Notes: a model not told the origin generated them from the sequence alone. A stretch of 32,656 bases of DNA from JBGSUE01 sp041753515 (GCA_041753515.1 JBGSUE010000027.1:1-32656), one strand, 5' to 3'; shown: positions 6,766 to 14,849, numbered from the stretch's first letter. Numbers and translations: made by a program.

Positions 6766-7329
6766 ATGATAGAAGAGATATTGACAAACGCGCGTTCTCA
6801 TATGAAAAAAGCTATCGATGTGACGCGCACGGATATGTCCTCGATCCGTTCAGGCAGGGCAACACCTTCACTTGTTGAGCATATTACCATTTCCGCATAC
6901 GAAGGTACGCAGAAATTAACACTGATGGAAATGGCCACAATTACCACGCAGGATGCTAAAACTATCCTTGTTCAACCGTACGATCCATCCCAGCTTAAAT
7001 CGATAGAAAAAGGAATTTCAGAGGCAAAAACCGGATTGAATCCTGTCGTGGATGGCGATGTGATACGGATTTCGATACCGTCTTTGTCCCAGGAACGCAG
7101 GATTGAATATATAAAACTGGCAAAAACGAAACTTGAAGGCGGGAAAATTATGGTGAGACAGGTACGTGCAGAAGCCATGAAAGATGTAAAAAAACTAGAT
7201 GGCGATAAACAAATTACTGAGGATGAACGGAAGCACACGGAAAAGAGGATTCAGGAACTGACAGACGAAATGATTGAAGAGCTTGATACGCTAGGCCAGG
7301 CAAAAGAAAAAGAGCTGATGGAGATATAA
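6766..7329 (+). CDS. frr: Ribosome recycling factor
   Basis: Splits post-termination ribosomes with EF-G. The 187-residue protein covers the whole family length (about 185), with the N-terminal helix IRSGRATPSLVEHITISAYEG spread over residues 27-48, the central LVQPYDPSQLKSIEKGI and the C-terminal three-helix-bundle segment. No truncation or unusual residue was seen. Starts with ATG 6766 in a weak context lacking SD. It is the third gene of the rpsB-tsf-frr cluster and is followed by rseP after 6 bp. Confidence 0.97.
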   Translation: MIEEILTNARSHMKKAIDVTRTDMSSIRSGRATPSLVEHITISAYEGTQKLTLMEMATITTQDAKTILVQPYDPSQLKSIEKGISEAKTGLNPVVDGDVIRISIPSLSQERRIEYIKLAKTKLEGGKIMVRQVRAEAMKDVKKLDGDKQITEDERKHTEKRIQELTDEMIEELDTLGQAKEKELMEI

Positions 7330-7335
7330 CTTCTC

Positions 7336-8427
7336 ATGTTGATGACTATAATTCTATTCATTGTAATATTAAGTTTTCTTATCCTCATTCATGAATGCGG
7401 GCATTTTTTTATGGCACGCCGTGTCGGTGTGGAAGTAGAAGAATTCGGCATGGGATTGCCGCCGCGCATTTTCGGGAAGAAATTCGGAGAAACTATCTAT
7501 TCGCTCAACTGGCTGCCGATCGGCGGGTTTGTGAAACTAAAAGGCGAGGATCTGGAAGCGGATGAGGCCTCCGCGCGGGCACTGCCTGAAAATGAACGTA
7601 GACGGTATTTCTGGGCACGCAGCAAAAAAGAGAGATCGATGATTCTTATTGCAGGGGTGTTCATGAATGTTCTATTTGCACTTATTGTTACTACAGTCCT
7701 TCTGATCTATGGCGTATATGAACCGTCCGGCCGGGTTCATATTGCATCAATAACGGAAAATTCACCGGCCGCAGTTGCCGGCCTTCTCAAAGATGATGTT
7801 GTGACCCGGATTACCAACGGACGGGCAACATATGTCATTACAAAGCCTGATGAGCTTATCTCAAAAACAAATGAACTCAAAGGTCAGATTATTACACTGA
7901 CTGTCCTTCGGGGAGGTAATGAAGTTGATATGGACATTGTGCCGCGGGAAAATCCGCCTCCCGGGGAAGGACCTTTAGGGGTGGCAATTTCAGATCTTGA
8001 GCTTCGGTACTATTCATGGTGGGAAGCTCCGGTAGCTTCCGTGAAAATCAACGCCCAGCGTGTCGTGTACATGGTAAACGGTCTTGCCAAATCTCTTTGG
8101 GAATTTATCACACTTCAGAATACGGCTCCGGATATTGCGGGACCTATTGGTATTGCAGCAGTAACCGGAGAAGCCGCAAAATACGGACTACGGGCGGTTA
8201 TTGAATTTGCCAGCATCCTGTCACTTAATCTGGCAGTGTTGAATATATTGCCGATTCCGGCACTGGATGGCGGACGGTTTCTGTTTGTGTTTCTGGAAAA
8301 AGTATTGGGTCGTCCCGTCAGGCCGGCATTTGAGCGCAAGCTCCATCAGGTCGGCATGATGATGCTGCTTCTTTTACTCCTCATGGTCTCCATACGAGAT
8401 GTCATGCGCCTGACGACAGGCGGATAA
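7336..8427 (+). CDS. rseP: RseP-type site-2 protease (M50 membrane metalloprotease)
   Basis: Intramembrane zinc protease that cuts transmembrane segments such as anti-sigma factors. The first membrane helix holds the zinc motif HECGH (residues 19-23). A single PDZ domain covers about 125-205 (ASITENSPAAVAGLLKDDVV). The third zinc ligand lies in NILPIPALDGGRFLF in the penultimate membrane helix, and a final hydrophobic helix follows near the C-terminus. The length of 363 fits the single-PDZ form found in Gram-positives and CPR. ATG 7336 and ATG 7342 are both possible starts; neither has an SD. Position after frr is common in bacteria. The substrate cannot be named from the window. Confidence 0.92.
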   Translation: MLMTIILFIVILSFLILIHECGHFFMARRVGVEVEEFGMGLPPRIFGKKFGETIYSLNWLPIGGFVKLKGEDLEADEASARALPENERRRYFWARSKKERSMILIAGVFMNVLFALIVTTVLLIYGVYEPSGRVHIASITENSPAAVAGLLKDDVVTRITNGRATYVITKPDELISKTNELKGQIITLTVLRGGNEVDMDIVPRENPPPGEGPLGVAISDLELRYYSWWEAPVASVKINAQRVVYMVNGLAKSLWEFITLQNTAPDIAGPIGIAAVTGEAAKYGLRAVIEFASILSLNLAVLNILPIPALDGGRFLFVFLEKVLGRPVRPAFERKLHQVGMMMLLLLLLMVSIRDVMRLTTGG

Positions 8428-8433
8428 TAATGC

Positions 8434-8462
8434 TTCCGTTATTTCCAAAATCCCGCTATAAT
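8434..8462 (+). promoter_or_regulatory. Putative promoter of proS
   Basis: TATAAT (8457-8462) is a perfect -10, 10 nt before the proS ATG (8473). The best -35 at 17-bp spacing is TTCCGT (8434-8439), which is weak. A transcript from here would have a leader of only a few nucleotides and no SD. Confidence 0.5.
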
Positions 8463-8472
8463 CAGAGTCACG

Positions 8473-10149
8473 ATGAAATATTCTAAACTTTTCGGAAAAA
8501 CGGTGAGGGAGGCTCCAACAGACGCCACAATGGTGAGCCATAAACTTCTCTACCAGGCGGGATTTATCAGGGAATCTACGGCTGGTCGGTACTATTATCT
8601 TCCCTTGGGGTGGCGTGTGCACGATAAGATCAAGGCTATCATTAAAGAGGAGATGGATAAAACAGGAGCGCAGGAAATGATTGCACCAGTCCTTCATCCC
8701 CTGGACCTTTGGAAAGAAACAAATAGGACTGCAACGACGGGTTTTGAACTCATGCGGGTCAAAGATATGCGAGGGAGCGAGTTTGCTCTCGGAGGAACTG
8801 CCGAGGAAATGTTTGTGGACCTTGTGAGGAAATTTAAGCTTTCTTACCGAGATCTGCCGTTTAATATCTATCAGTTTTCCACGAAATTCCGGGATGAATT
8901 ACGTGCCCGTGGCGGCCTTCTGCGTGTCCGTGAATTTGTCATGAAGGATGCATATTCATTTGACAGGAGCGAGAAAGAATTTAAAAAAGTCTATGAACTT
9001 ATGGCAAAAACGTACTCCCGGATTTTTGAAAGGATTGGCTTGAAAACAGTGAAAGTAGCCTCGGATAACGGATACATCGGCGGTGAGTACTGCCATGAGT
9101 TTCAGGTAGTATCGGATACTGGAGAAGGACATTTTGTGATGACTCCTGATGGATCCTATGTCTCGCACGTGGATATTGCCGATTTTGTCCGTGATGAAAA
9201 AAATGTCACCGATATCCTGAAATCATATAAAGAAGTTGATGCTGTGCGTGGGACAACGATGGAAGACGGAGTAAAACTTCATGGACTTCCATTGTGGCAG
9301 CAGATGAAGGATTTTATGGTGGCGGATGAAAACGGTATGCTGACGCTTGCGGTAATCCGAGGAGACTACGATGTGAATGAGGTGAAGCTGGCAAAGTTGA
9401 TCGGTGCCAATTCCCTTCGGCATGCAACAGTGGAGGAGATCAGGGCATTAGGGAGTGAACCCGGATTTATTTCACCTGTTGGCATGAAAGGGAAAGTAAA
9501 GATTGTGGGGGATATATCTTTACGGTCTGTTCGCAATATGTACGGAGGAGCAAACAAACTGCATCGTGACGCGCTCAATATGAATATCGACAGAGATTTT
9601 ACGCTTGATATGGAAGGGGATATTGCCGAAGCCCGCGGAGGTTTTACTGCTCCTGACGGGAAACAGAAGCTTATTGATAAACGCGGTATCGAAGTGGGCA
9701 ACATTTTCCAGCTTGGACACCACTACACCCATCTCATGAAAGGTGCAAATTTTATTGATGAAGATGGTACTGAAAAACCCTACTACATGGGTTGTTATGG
9801 TATTGGACTTGGGCGTAGTATGGCAGCGGTTGTTGAGGTATCACACGACGAAAAAGGTATCATATGGCCGGAATCTATTGCGCCGTATGCTGTACATCTC
9901 ATATCGCTTAAGGGCGGCGAGGTTATGGCGGAGAATGTGTATAAAGAACTGACTGATAAGGGAATTGACGTTCTTTGGGATGATCGGGACGTGTCAGCCG
10001 GCGTTAAATTCTCCGACGCAGACCTCATCGGTATCCCCTGGCGTGCCGTCGTGTCTGCCAAGACAGGAGACAAGATCGAGTTGAAAAAGCGAACAGAAAA
10101 GAAATCTAATTTGACAAATTTGTCCAATTTGTCCAATCATTTCAAATGA
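8473..10149 (+). CDS. proS: Prolyl-tRNA synthetase with editing-type insertion
   Basis: Charges tRNA-Pro. This is the bacterial class II type: motif 2 region FRDELRARGGLLRVREFVMKD spans about 138-158, motif 3 is GCYGIGLGRSMAAV, and a large insertion (about 220-390) between motifs 2 and 3 corresponds to the INS editing domain that clears Ala-tRNA-Pro. The C-terminal anticodon-binding domain is present (WDDRDVSAGVKFSDADLIG). The protein ends in a tail NLTNLSNLSN encoded by a 9-nt repeat (10108-10137), absent from normal family members. 558 residues. The stop overlaps the next ATG by 4 bp. Confidence 0.95.
   Translation: MKYSKLFGKTVREAPTDATMVSHKLLYQAGFIRESTAGRYYYLPLGWRVHDKIKAIIKEEMDKTGAQEMIAPVLHPLDLWKETNRTATTGFELMRVKDMRGSEFALGGTAEEMFVDLVRKFKLSYRDLPFNIYQFSTKFRDELRARGGLLRVREFVMKDAYSFDRSEKEFKKVYELMAKTYSRIFERIGLKTVKVASDNGYIGGEYCHEFQVVSDTGEGHFVMTPDGSYVSHVDIADFVRDEKNVTDILKSYKEVDAVRGTTMEDGVKLHGLPLWQQMKDFMVADENGMLTLAVIRGDYDVNEVKLAKLIGANSLRHATVEEIRALGSEPGFISPVGMKGKVKIVGDISLRSVRNMYGGANKLHRDALNMNIDRDFTLDMEGDIAEARGGFTAPDGKQKLIDKRGIEVGNIFQLGHHYTHLMKGANFIDEDGTEKPYYMGCYGIGLGRSMAAVVEVSHDEKGIIWPESIAPYAVHLISLKGGEVMAENVYKELTDKGIDVLWDDRDVSAGVKFSDADLIGIPWRAVVSAKTGDKIELKKRTEKKSNLTNLSNLSNHFK
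10108..10137 (+). repeat. 9-nt tandem repeat coding the ProS tail
   Basis: AATTTGACA, AATTTGTCC, AATTTGTCC and AAT follow each other in frame, adding Asn-Leu-Thr/Ser triplets to the ProS C-terminus just before the stop. It is a microsatellite-like expansion at a tolerant protein end. Confidence 0.8.
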
Positions 10150-10970
10150 AAACAATAGTGACTCACTTTGGTCCGGATTTGGACGCTATTACGAGCGTCT
10201 GGCTGGTCAAGACGTTTTTGCCGGAATGGCGTGAGGCGGATGTGGCATTTGTACCTGCCGGAACCACGTACAAAAAATTACCGCCGGACGACAATCCCGA
10301 CATGATGCATGTGGATACCGGATTCGGGAAATTTGACCACCACCAGACAGATGATGATATTTGCGCGTCAACACTTCTGTACGATCACATCAAAAAGCGC
10401 TTCGGTGAAAATAAGGCGCTTGAGAGGCTGACGGCAGTCGTCAACAATATCGACCACTTCGGTGAAGTCCACTGGCCGGATCCTACGGCAGACTATTGGG
10501 AATTTGCACTTTTTTCGATAATAGACGGCTGGCGGCTCATCTATCCGGATGATCATTTCAAAATTGTTGCAATGGGGATGGATGCACTGGACGGAATCTA
10601 TAAAACATTTCAGAACAAGATATGGGCTGAAAAAGAATTGGAAACAGGTCGTGAATTTACGTCTTTTTGGGGGAAAGCAATGGCACTTGAAACGATCAAT
10701 GATGAAGCCGTTCATTTAGGGCAGAAACGGGGGTACCGGATGATGATCCGTAAAGACCCGAAAAAAGGGTATGTGCGGATAAAATCATATCCTGATCCCG
10801 ATATCGATCTGACTGATACATATGAAAAATTAAAGAAAAAAGACACGCACGCGACATGGTTTCTCCATGCCTCAAAACATATGATTCTCAACGGTTCGGC
10901 GAAAAATCCGGACATGAAACCAACCACACTGACACTTGATGAAATCGTGGAAATTTTTAAAGCAATATAA
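10146..10970 (+). CDS. DHH-like phosphoesterase family protein
   Basis: 274 residues. The N-terminus THFGPDLDAITSVWLV (6-21) resembles the first motif of DHH phosphoesterases (His, then Asp-x-Asp), and HVDTGFGKFDHHQ (55-67) matches the later Asp...DHH metal-binding motif. These enzymes hydrolyse phosphodiesters or short oligonucleotides with Mn2+; MYG1/UPF0160-type exonucleases carry a comparable D-G-x-x-D-H-H-Q segment. The remainder has no domain I recognise, and the DHHA1 RNA-binding part is not evident. It starts within the proS stop (ATGA overlap), so it is translationally coupled to proS. Substrate unknown. Confidence 0.55.
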   Translation: MKTIVTHFGPDLDAITSVWLVKTFLPEWREADVAFVPAGTTYKKLPPDDNPDMMHVDTGFGKFDHHQTDDDICASTLLYDHIKKRFGENKALERLTAVVNNIDHFGEVHWPDPTADYWEFALFSIIDGWRLIYPDDHFKIVAMGMDALDGIYKTFQNKIWAEKELETGREFTSFWGKAMALETINDEAVHLGQKRGYRMMIRKDPKKGYVRIKSYPDPDIDLTDTYEKLKKKDTHATWFLHASKHMILNGSAKNPDMKPTTLTLDEIVEIFKAI

Positions 10971-10975
10971 ATATT

Positions 10976-11040
10976 GTCATGCTGAACTCGTTTCAGCATC
11001 TAGTAAAGAAAACGAGATCCCGAAACAAGTTCGGGATGAC
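10976..11040. repeat. Mosaic palindromic repeat (GTCATGCTGAA.../...GGGATGAC)
   Basis: Two diverged inverted arms, GTCATGCTGAACTCGTTTC (10976-10994) and the reverse complement of GAAACAAGTTCGGGATGAC (11022-11040), each containing its own small palindrome (GCTGAA..TTCAGC, CCCGAA..TTCGGG). It fills the gap between the DHH-like gene and the SD of the PF04008 gene. Confidence 0.85.
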
Positions 11041-11059
11041 CTAGCAAGGAGGTTTTTTT

Positions 11060-11542
11060 ATGAAAACATCAGTTGTGAAAGTGGAGAATCCGGATGCTGT
11101 CAACCTGATTTTTGGCCAGTCACACTTCATAAAAACCGTTGAGGATATTCATGAAATGATTGTCTCATCGGTTCCCGGAGCGTTATTTGGTGTGGCATTT
11201 TGTGAGGCATCCGGGGTACGGTTGGTGCGTTCATCGGGTACAGACAGTACGATGATACAACTTGCCGAAAAAAATGCCCAGGCAGTCGGTTGCGGGCATA
11301 CTTTTTTTATATTTTTAAAAAATGCATTCCCGATCAATATCCTGCCAACACTTAAAACCGTTCCTGAGGTTGTGCGATTGTTTGCTGCAACGGCAAATTC
11401 TCTTGAAGTTATTGTTGCACAAACATCACAAGGTAGGGGTGTCTTAGGAGTCGTCGATGGAGAACCGCCGACTGGAATTGAAAATGAAGATGAGAAGAAG
11501 GAACGCAAAGAATTCCTCCGGAAAATAGGATATAAGTTTTAA
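11060..11542 (+). CDS. Adenosine-specific kinase family protein (PF04008 type)
   Basis: 160 residues, full family length. IFGQSHFIKTVEDIHEMI (17-34), FGVAFCEASGVRLVR (43-57), FLKNAFPINILPTLK and QTSQGRGVLGVVDG match the small family named 'adenosine specific kinase', known mainly from archaea and thermophiles; the C-terminus EFLRKIGYKF is also typical. The enzymatic role rests on limited published evidence, so 'kinase' should be taken as a family name. It has a strong SD (AAGGAGG) in a context directly after a palindromic repeat. Adenosine kinase, S-adenosylhomocysteinase, a SAM hydrolase-like protein and adenosine deaminase in the same window give it a plausible adenosine/AMP context. Confidence 0.85.
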   Translation: MKTSVVKVENPDAVNLIFGQSHFIKTVEDIHEMIVSSVPGALFGVAFCEASGVRLVRSSGTDSTMIQLAEKNAQAVGCGHTFFIFLKNAFPINILPTLKTVPEVVRLFAATANSLEVIVAQTSQGRGVLGVVDGEPPTGIENEDEKKERKEFLRKIGYKF

Positions 11543-11544
11543 CA

Positions 11545-11605
11545 AGATCCTGAAACAAGTTCAGGATGACTATTTGTGTCATGCTGAATTTATTTCAGCA
11601 TCACG
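11545..11605. repeat. Mosaic palindromic repeat, outward arrangement
   Basis: GATCCTGAAACAAGTTCAGGATGAC (25 bp, 11546-11570) is followed after 7 bp by GTCATGCTGAATTTATTTCAGCATC (25 bp, 11578-11602). These are the same two arms as at 10976-11040 but in opposite order, so the GTCAT ends face inward. This shows that the arm, not the pair, is the repeating unit. Confidence 0.8.
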
Positions 11606-11614
11606 TTTTATTCT

Positions 11615-12016
11615 ATGAAGTGTGTTTTTTGTCAAATTGTAGAGAAAGAAAGGCCGGCGTATATTGTATACGAAGACGATGTAGTTATGGCTTTTCTGGA
11701 TCATCGGCCGATTTCGCGGGGGCATCTCCAGGTGGTTCCCAAAGTACATTATCGCTGGATGTATGACCATCCCGCTATGGGGAGTATTTTTACTGTCGTA
11801 CAAACGATTATCCGTGGTATAATACCAGTGCTTGCATGTGACCATGTCACGATCGGTACGTTCGGACATGAGGTACATCATGCACATATATGGGTGGTAC
11901 CCCAGTATCAGGCTGACTGTCATGTGTCTGAAGGCAGGGGAAATCTAGCCGCACAAAACGAAATGCAACGCTTGGCAGCAATGCTGCGCGAAACACTGAC
12001 AAAGGAGGTGTCGTAG
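11615..12016 (+). CDS. HIT family nucleotide-binding hydrolase
   Basis: Histidine-triad protein of 133 residues; family members hydrolyse AMP-lysine, AMP-NH2 or dinucleoside polyphosphates. The N-terminal CVFCQIVEKERPAYIVYEDD (3-22) is typical, including the Cys pair that can bind zinc. The triad is HAHIWVV (89-95): the nucleophile-position His91 is present, but the third His of H-x-H-x-H is Trp93. GalT-type relatives also replace that residue (with Gln), so activity is still possible but the class differs from HINT. No SD; the gene follows a palindromic repeat by 9 bp. Confidence 0.85.
   Translation: MKCVFCQIVEKERPAYIVYEDDVVMAFLDHRPISRGHLQVVPKVHYRWMYDHPAMGSIFTVVQTIIRGIIPVLACDHVTIGTFGHEVHHAHIWVVPQYQADCHVSEGRGNLAAQNEMQRLAAMLRETLTKEVS
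12001..12010 (+). promoter_or_regulatory. Near-perfect SD 19 nt before the bS21 start
   Basis: AAAGGAGGTG lies in the last codons of the HIT gene and is the best anti-SD complement in the window, but it is 19 nt from ATG 12030, longer than the usual 5-9. No closer in-frame start codon exists (the codons between are TTT and ATC types). It may load ribosomes that then reach the start, or may serve coupling with the upstream stop at 12014-12016. Confidence 0.45.
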
Positions 12017-12029
12017 TTTTTTTATCTTT

Positions 12030-12218
12030 ATGGTATTTGTCAAAGCTCAACCGGGAGACTCATCCGATGCGCTCATCCGAAAATTTACACGGAAAGTTCT
12101 GACAGAAGGAGTTCTGCAAGATCTGAAAAAACGTGAGTTTTACCAGAAACCTGCTGAACTGCGCAAAGAAAAACGTCGTGAACTTGCCCGCAGGATCCGT
12201 CATCCCAACAGGCCATAA
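12030..12218 (+). CDS. rpsU: 30S ribosomal protein S21
   Basis: 62-residue basic protein that helps the small subunit pair with the mRNA SD region. VKAQPGDSSDALIRKFTRKV (4-23) matches the bS21 N-terminal helix, and LKKREFYQKPAELRKEKRRE (32-51) matches its second half. Length is normal for the short form. ATG 12030 gives the standard MVFVKA start even though the preceding SD is unusually distant. Followed after 3 bp by the YqeY-like gene, the same order as in many bacteria (rpsU-yqeY). Confidence 0.93.
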   Translation: MVFVKAQPGDSSDALIRKFTRKVLTEGVLQDLKKREFYQKPAELRKEKRRELARRIRHPNRP

Positions 12219-12221
12219 TCT

Positions 12222-12662
12222 ATGGATGTTACTCATCTCAATACACTTATTTTTACATCCCTGAAATCAGGGGATAAGATTCGTACGGAAACGCTGCGGA
12301 CACTTCTCTCAGACGTCCGGTATTTCGGCATTGAAAAATACAGATCGGATTGGGAAAAAAAGATTTCCGCATCTGATATTGTGGAAGTGGTAAAAAAACA
12401 GGTGAAAAAACACCGGGAGTCCATAGAAATATTTTCAAAAGCCAAAAGAAACGATCTTACCCATAAAGAGCAGGCAGAACTTGACGTGCTTCTTGAGTTC
12501 ATGCCTGGCGAGGCAGATGACAGTGTCATACAATCGGCGATTGAGGAGGCAAAAAAGACCGGTGAAACCAATTTCGGCAAACTCATGGGAATTGTCATGA
12601 AGAACCTGAATGGCTCAGCATCAGGTGAACGTGTTGCCCGACTTCTTAAAACGACGCTATGA
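12222..12662 (+). CDS. yqeY: GatB/YqeY domain protein
   Basis: 146-residue helical protein with the YqeY domain (related to the GatB tail that contacts tRNA). KSGDKIRTETLRTLLSDVR (16-34), LLEFMPGEADDSVIQSAI and NFGKLMGIVMKNLNG...ARLLK are family signatures. No catalytic function is established; the domain is thought to bind tRNA. It begins 3 bp after rpsU and its stop overlaps the ybeY start by 4 bp, so rpsU-yqeY-ybeY appears to be one translation-related operon. Confidence 0.9.
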   Translation: MDVTHLNTLIFTSLKSGDKIRTETLRTLLSDVRYFGIEKYRSDWEKKISASDIVEVVKKQVKKHRESIEIFSKAKRNDLTHKEQAELDVLLEFMPGEADDSVIQSAIEEAKKTGETNFGKLMGIVMKNLNGSASGERVARLLKTTL

Positions 12663-13054
12663 TCCGTGTTTTATTTTCTATTCAATCTCATTACACAGTA
12701 AACAGAAAGCTATTAAAGAGTAAAATTGGTGAGGCATTATCAGGGAAAGTCCATCGCGACTGCGAAGTATCGGTCAGTGTTATCGGTGACCGTCAGATGC
12801 GGACGCTCAACAGAACTTACCGGAATCTTGACAAAACGACAGACGTCCTTTCGTTTCCATTAACAGAACATTTGAAGGACGCTCCGATATTTATCGATCA
12901 TCCGGATGATGTCCTGAGGCTCGGTGATATTATCGTCTCGTATCCGCAGGCAATTAAAGAGGCGACCGAAGAAAACGTGCTTGTTGATGATAAGATGATT
13001 GAACTTGTCCTTCATGGACTGAATCATCTTTTGGGAATTCATCACCCGGAATAA
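12659..13054 (+). CDS. ybeY: Endoribonuclease YbeY (rRNA maturation factor)
   Basis: Zinc endoribonuclease acting on the 3' end of 16S rRNA and in ribosome quality control. The zinc site HGLNHLLGIHH (about residues 119-129) carries the H-x-x-x-H-x-x-x-x-x-H pattern, close to the C-terminus as usual. TDVLSFPL (about 61-68) and LGDIIVSYPQA are further family signatures. 131 residues is slightly short because the protein ends almost directly after the zinc motif. Overlaps yqeY by 4 bp. Followed by an inverted heptamer repeat. Confidence 0.93.
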   Translation: MIRVLFSIQSHYTVNRKLLKSKIGEALSGKVHRDCEVSVSVIGDRQMRTLNRTYRNLDKTTDVLSFPLTEHLKDAPIFIDHPDDVLRLGDIIVSYPQAIKEATEENVLVDDKMIELVLHGLNHLLGIHHPE

Positions 13055-13066
13055 CATTCAATGAAC

Positions 13067-13131
13067 AATTACGAATTACGAATGAGGAATGATTATGGTA
13101 CTATTTAATCCGTCATTCGTAATTCCTAATT
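13067..13131. repeat. AATTACG heptamer repeat, inverted arms
   Basis: AATTACGAATTACGAATGA (13067-13085) and TCATTCGTAATTCCTAATT (13113-13131) are 19-bp inverted arms with one mismatch around a 27-bp centre. It spans the gap between ybeY and dnaX and may act as a weak bidirectional hairpin, but no U-run follows. Confidence 0.88.
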
Positions 13132-13139
13132 CATAATTA

Positions 13140-14474
13140 ATGTCTTTTTATAGAATTTACCGTCCGAAAACATTTGAGGAAATCGACAATGAGAGCGTGC
13201 GTAGTATCCTGACAGGATTTCTGTCTACGGATATAAAAGATCTCCCGCATGCATTTCTGTTTGCAGGTTCCAAAGGTACGGGAAAAACAACGGCAGCACG
13301 CATCATTGCGAAGCTTTTTAACTGTGAAAAACTCAAAAAAGGGAAAGACGGCGGCCCGTGCGGAATATGTGACCAGTGTACAATGATTGCATCCGGTACC
13401 AACACCGATGTTGTCGAGCTGGACGCGGCATCCCACCGAGGAATCGATGAAATTCGGGAACTTCGTGACAGGATCGGATTTTCTCCGTCGCTTGGCTTAT
13501 ATACAGTGTATATTATTGATGAAGTACACATGTTGACTACCGAAGCGTTCAATGCACTGTTAAAAACTCTGGAGGAACCTCCCCGGCATGCGGTATTTAT
13601 CCTCGCAACCACGGATCTTCATAAAGTACCCTCAACCATCCAATCACGGTGCATGAAAATCATGTTCAGTAAAGCATCTGACAAAGAACTCACCCATGCC
13701 CTTGAGCGAATTATTAAAGCAGAAAAGATCGAGATTTCGTCTGATGCGGTTGAAGCGCTCGTTTCCTATGCTGACGGGTCATTTCGGGATGCGGTAAAAA
13801 TGCTCGAACAGGTATGGATGAGTAAAAAACCGGTGACAATCCGGTCTGTGCAGAGTCTTCTGTCGATGGCTGACAACGTACTTATCGCGCAATGCGTCAC
13901 TGATCTTATTGACGGAAAGAGGGAAAAAATTCTTCAGGCTATAGACACAATCGTGAAAAACGGCGGTGACGTAAAGGTGTATATGACCGGGATGCTTAAA
14001 ATGCTGCAGACAAAATATCTGGAATCACTTACTCTCAATAGCAATACATCAAGAATTAAACAATGCATTGAAACAGTAACGCGGGCGTATGCAGAAATGC
14101 GGATTTCTCCGATTGCAGAATTACCTCTCCAGATTGCCGTTGTTGAGCTGAGTCATGAAGAACATGATCAAGCCAAGCCAACTGAAGAAAAATCAAGACC
14201 TTCTGCAGATGGGTTAATTACCCGTGAGAAACTGATGGAATACTGGAAAGATATCATAGAAGAATTAAAACCGCATAATCATTCTATTGCAGGTGTCATG
14301 CGTTCAGCCTTCCCCGAATCTGTTGAAGGTAGTGTTGTGACTATTGCCACGGCCTATACATTCCACAAGGAGAAGTTATCGGAAACAAAAACACTCGATG
14401 TGCTCTCAAGTGTGTTGAAAAAATTATTCGGGGAAAAAGTAAAAGTGCAGATTGTTCTGAAAAAGAAAATCTGA
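13140..14474 (+). CDS. dnaX: DNA polymerase III subunit gamma/tau
   Basis: Clamp-loader ATPase that joins polymerase cores and loads the sliding clamp. Walker A GSKGTGKTT (43-51), four zinc cysteines Cys62/74/77/80, Walker B IIDEVH (125-130), sensor-1 LATTDLHKVP and the arginine finger QSRC are all present. The 444 residues cover AAA+ domains I-III plus a short C-terminal part resembling the first tau-specific domain; the long tau tail of E. coli is missing, so a gamma-length product is expected. ATG 13140 follows the heptamer repeat without SD. The next gene is ybaB, the common dnaX-ybaB order; recR, usually third, is here 13 kb away at 28167. Confidence 0.96.
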   Translation: MSFYRIYRPKTFEEIDNESVRSILTGFLSTDIKDLPHAFLFAGSKGTGKTTAARIIAKLFNCEKLKKGKDGGPCGICDQCTMIASGTNTDVVELDAASHRGIDEIRELRDRIGFSPSLGLYTVYIIDEVHMLTTEAFNALLKTLEEPPRHAVFILATTDLHKVPSTIQSRCMKIMFSKASDKELTHALERIIKAEKIEISSDAVEALVSYADGSFRDAVKMLEQVWMSKKPVTIRSVQSLLSMADNVLIAQCVTDLIDGKREKILQAIDTIVKNGGDVKVYMTGMLKMLQTKYLESLTLNSNTSRIKQCIETVTRAYAEMRISPIAELPLQIAVVELSHEEHDQAKPTEEKSRPSADGLITREKLMEYWKDIIEELKPHNHSIAGVMRSAFPESVEGSVVTIATAYTFHKEKLSETKTLDVLSSVLKKLFGEKVKVQIVLKKKI

Positions 14475-14490
14475 TACTCTTTGAGAGTAT
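14474..14490 (+). other. Small perfect hairpin between dnaX and ybaB
   Basis: ATACTCT (14474-14480) and AGAGTAT (14484-14490) pair around a TTG loop, directly after the dnaX stop and just before the ybaB SD. No U-run follows, so it is not a standard terminator; it may influence processing or ribosome access. Confidence 0.5.
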
Positions 14491-14509
14491 GTAAGAAAGG
14501 AGAAAATGT

Positions 14510-14773
14510 ATGTTTAATCCGTTAAAAATGCTCGGGAATGTCCAAGCGATGGGAAAAATTGCGGCTCTACAAAAGGAACTTGAAAAAGAGGAGGCTGAAG
14601 GAATGAACGGGAATGTAAAGGTGGTCGTGAACGGCAAGATGGAAGTAAAGTCTGTCATGATCGATGGTGTTGCAAACGATTCCGTCAAAGCTGCCGTCAA
14701 TGATGCCATGAAGCGCGTCCAGCAGATTATTGCAGGAAAAACACAGGAACTTGCCAAGACGATGAATCTATAA
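14510..14773 (+). CDS. YbaB/EbfC family DNA-binding protein
   Basis: 87-residue nucleoid-associated protein of the YbaB/EbfC family, which forms dimers that bind DNA and is often encoded after dnaX. The N-terminal helix MFNPLKMLGNVQAMGKIAALQKEL, the beta region VKVVVNGKMEVKSVMID and the C-terminal helix ending AKTMNL match the fold. Slightly short of the usual 100-110 residues. A good SD, AAAGGAG (14496-14502), sits 7 nt before ATG 14510; an out-of-frame ATG at 14506 is ignored. A mosaic palindromic repeat begins 2 bp after the stop. Confidence 0.88.
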   Translation: MFNPLKMLGNVQAMGKIAALQKELEKEEAEGMNGNVKVVVNGKMEVKSVMIDGVANDSVKAAVNDAMKRVQQIIAGKTQELAKTMNL

Positions 14774-14775
14774 AC

Positions 14776-14849
14776 GTCATCCTGAGCGTGAGCGAAGGAT
14801 CTCGTTTGAAAACTAGATGCTTCACTCGCCTTCGGCGGTTCAGCATGAC
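14776..14849. repeat. Mosaic palindromic repeat before adenosine kinase
   Basis: Left arm GTCATCCTGAGCGTGAGCG..., right arm ...GGTTCAGCATGAC, with an inner pair GGATCT/AGATGC and a small CGCCTTCGGCGG hairpin. It reaches to within 1 bp of ATG 14851, so the preceding in-frame codons from 14788 are repeat sequence rather than protein. Confidence 0.85.
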
